The notes beneath the pieces were generated by a model. The model saw only the letters and a program-made list of their open reading frames with translations, was not told where the DNA came from and did no database searches. Positions 63,921 through 64,000 of a stretch of DNA of 64,000 nt are shown here, one piece after another (the stretch's first letter is position 1; every line of letters starts with the position of its first letter). Position numbers and translations under genes: made by a program. The stretch is from an uncultured Lachnospiraceae bacterium. Lineage in GTDB: Bacteria; Bacillota; Clostridia; Lachnospirales; Lachnospiraceae. Where the stretch lies: positions 30,713 through 94,712 of the forward strand of contig CAMXQE010000011.1 of NCBI GenBank assembly GCA_947246015.1. Direction: 5' to 3'.

Positions 63921-64000
63921 CTATTCCATTTTTTCTATTCCATCTTTTTTTCTATTCCATCTTTTTTTCTATTCCATCTTTTTTTCTATTCCATCTTTTT
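63921..64000. repeat. 17-bp tandem repeat running off the window end
   Basis: CTATTCCATCTTTTTTT recurs at 63935, 63952, 63969 and 63986 with exact 17-bp spacing; a shorter variant begins at 63921. Related pyrimidine repeats (CCCTTCTATTTTTAATAT) lie just before, at 63868-63912. It is upstream of the serpin gene and may continue past 64000. Confidence 0.85.

Overview
The window looks like a chromosomal segment of an anaerobic Firmicute of the Lachnospiraceae type. The grounds are indirect: a glutaminyl-tRNA synthetase, the DUF6062, DUF6106 and DUF4867 families, a FeoA-FeoB fusion, a FucO-type lactaldehyde reductase, hybrid histidine kinases with a periplasmic sensor, and strong AGGAGG ribosome binding sites. 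Base composition is moderate in G+C, with AT-rich patches in the accessory stretches. No rRNA, tRNA, CRISPR array, prophage or intact transposase was recognised.

Layout. 1-8.4 kb: end of a metallo-beta-lactamase hydrolase gene, a RelE/ParE-Phd toxin-antitoxin pair, a P-loop ATPase fused to a PD-(D/E)XK-like domain, a corrinoid pair (methionine-synthase-activation-like protein and cobO), and a two-gene ABC exporter. 8.8-11.8 kb: LytTR regulator, membrane-less GHKL kinase, metallophosphoesterase. 11.8-17.2 kb: M19 dipeptidase, then an AT-rich accessory island (AAA ATPase and TOPRIM-like protein overlapping by ATGA, a 28-aa ORF, an 89-aa protein, and a frameshifted PP2C-like gene), then a PfkB-like kinase with an altered catalytic motif. 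17.3-28.7 kb: hybrid histidine kinase, DUF6062, TetR, an acidic Ala-rich protein, a soluble chemoreceptor, a PdxR-type regulator, DUF2225, glnS and an XRE regulator. 28.8-36.3 kb: guaB, DUF6106, and the aspartate/homoserine operon (ACT protein, hom, an ApgM-like probable homoserine kinase, lysC). 36.8-43.3 kb: fucO, an SGNH esterase, an SPL-like radical SAM protein, a GyrI-like protein, a glycosidase-like fragment and a DUF255 protein. 43.7-50.5 kb: metal cluster (HMA chaperone, Zn/Cd/Pb-type P-type ATPase, ArsR, FeoAB; divergently ArsR and AraC). 50.5-57.6 kb: GNAT, decayed STAS-like gene, LysM lipoprotein, second hybrid kinase and an AraC gene lacking a usable start. 57.7-64 kb: sugar cluster (DUF4867, FucI/AraA-family isomerase, xylulokinase), EcsC, a serpin lipoprotein and a 17-bp tandem repeat.

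The most interesting items are the ATPase/TOPRIM/PP2C island with a large palindrome in its promoter (a candidate defence system), a dispersed palindromic repeat that supplies the stop codon of two unrelated genes, two identical-architecture operators in the metal operon, a gene-free 455-bp segment bounded by inverted repeats, and a possible structured RNA upstream of glnS. All functional statements are read from sequence by eye; no database search was run.
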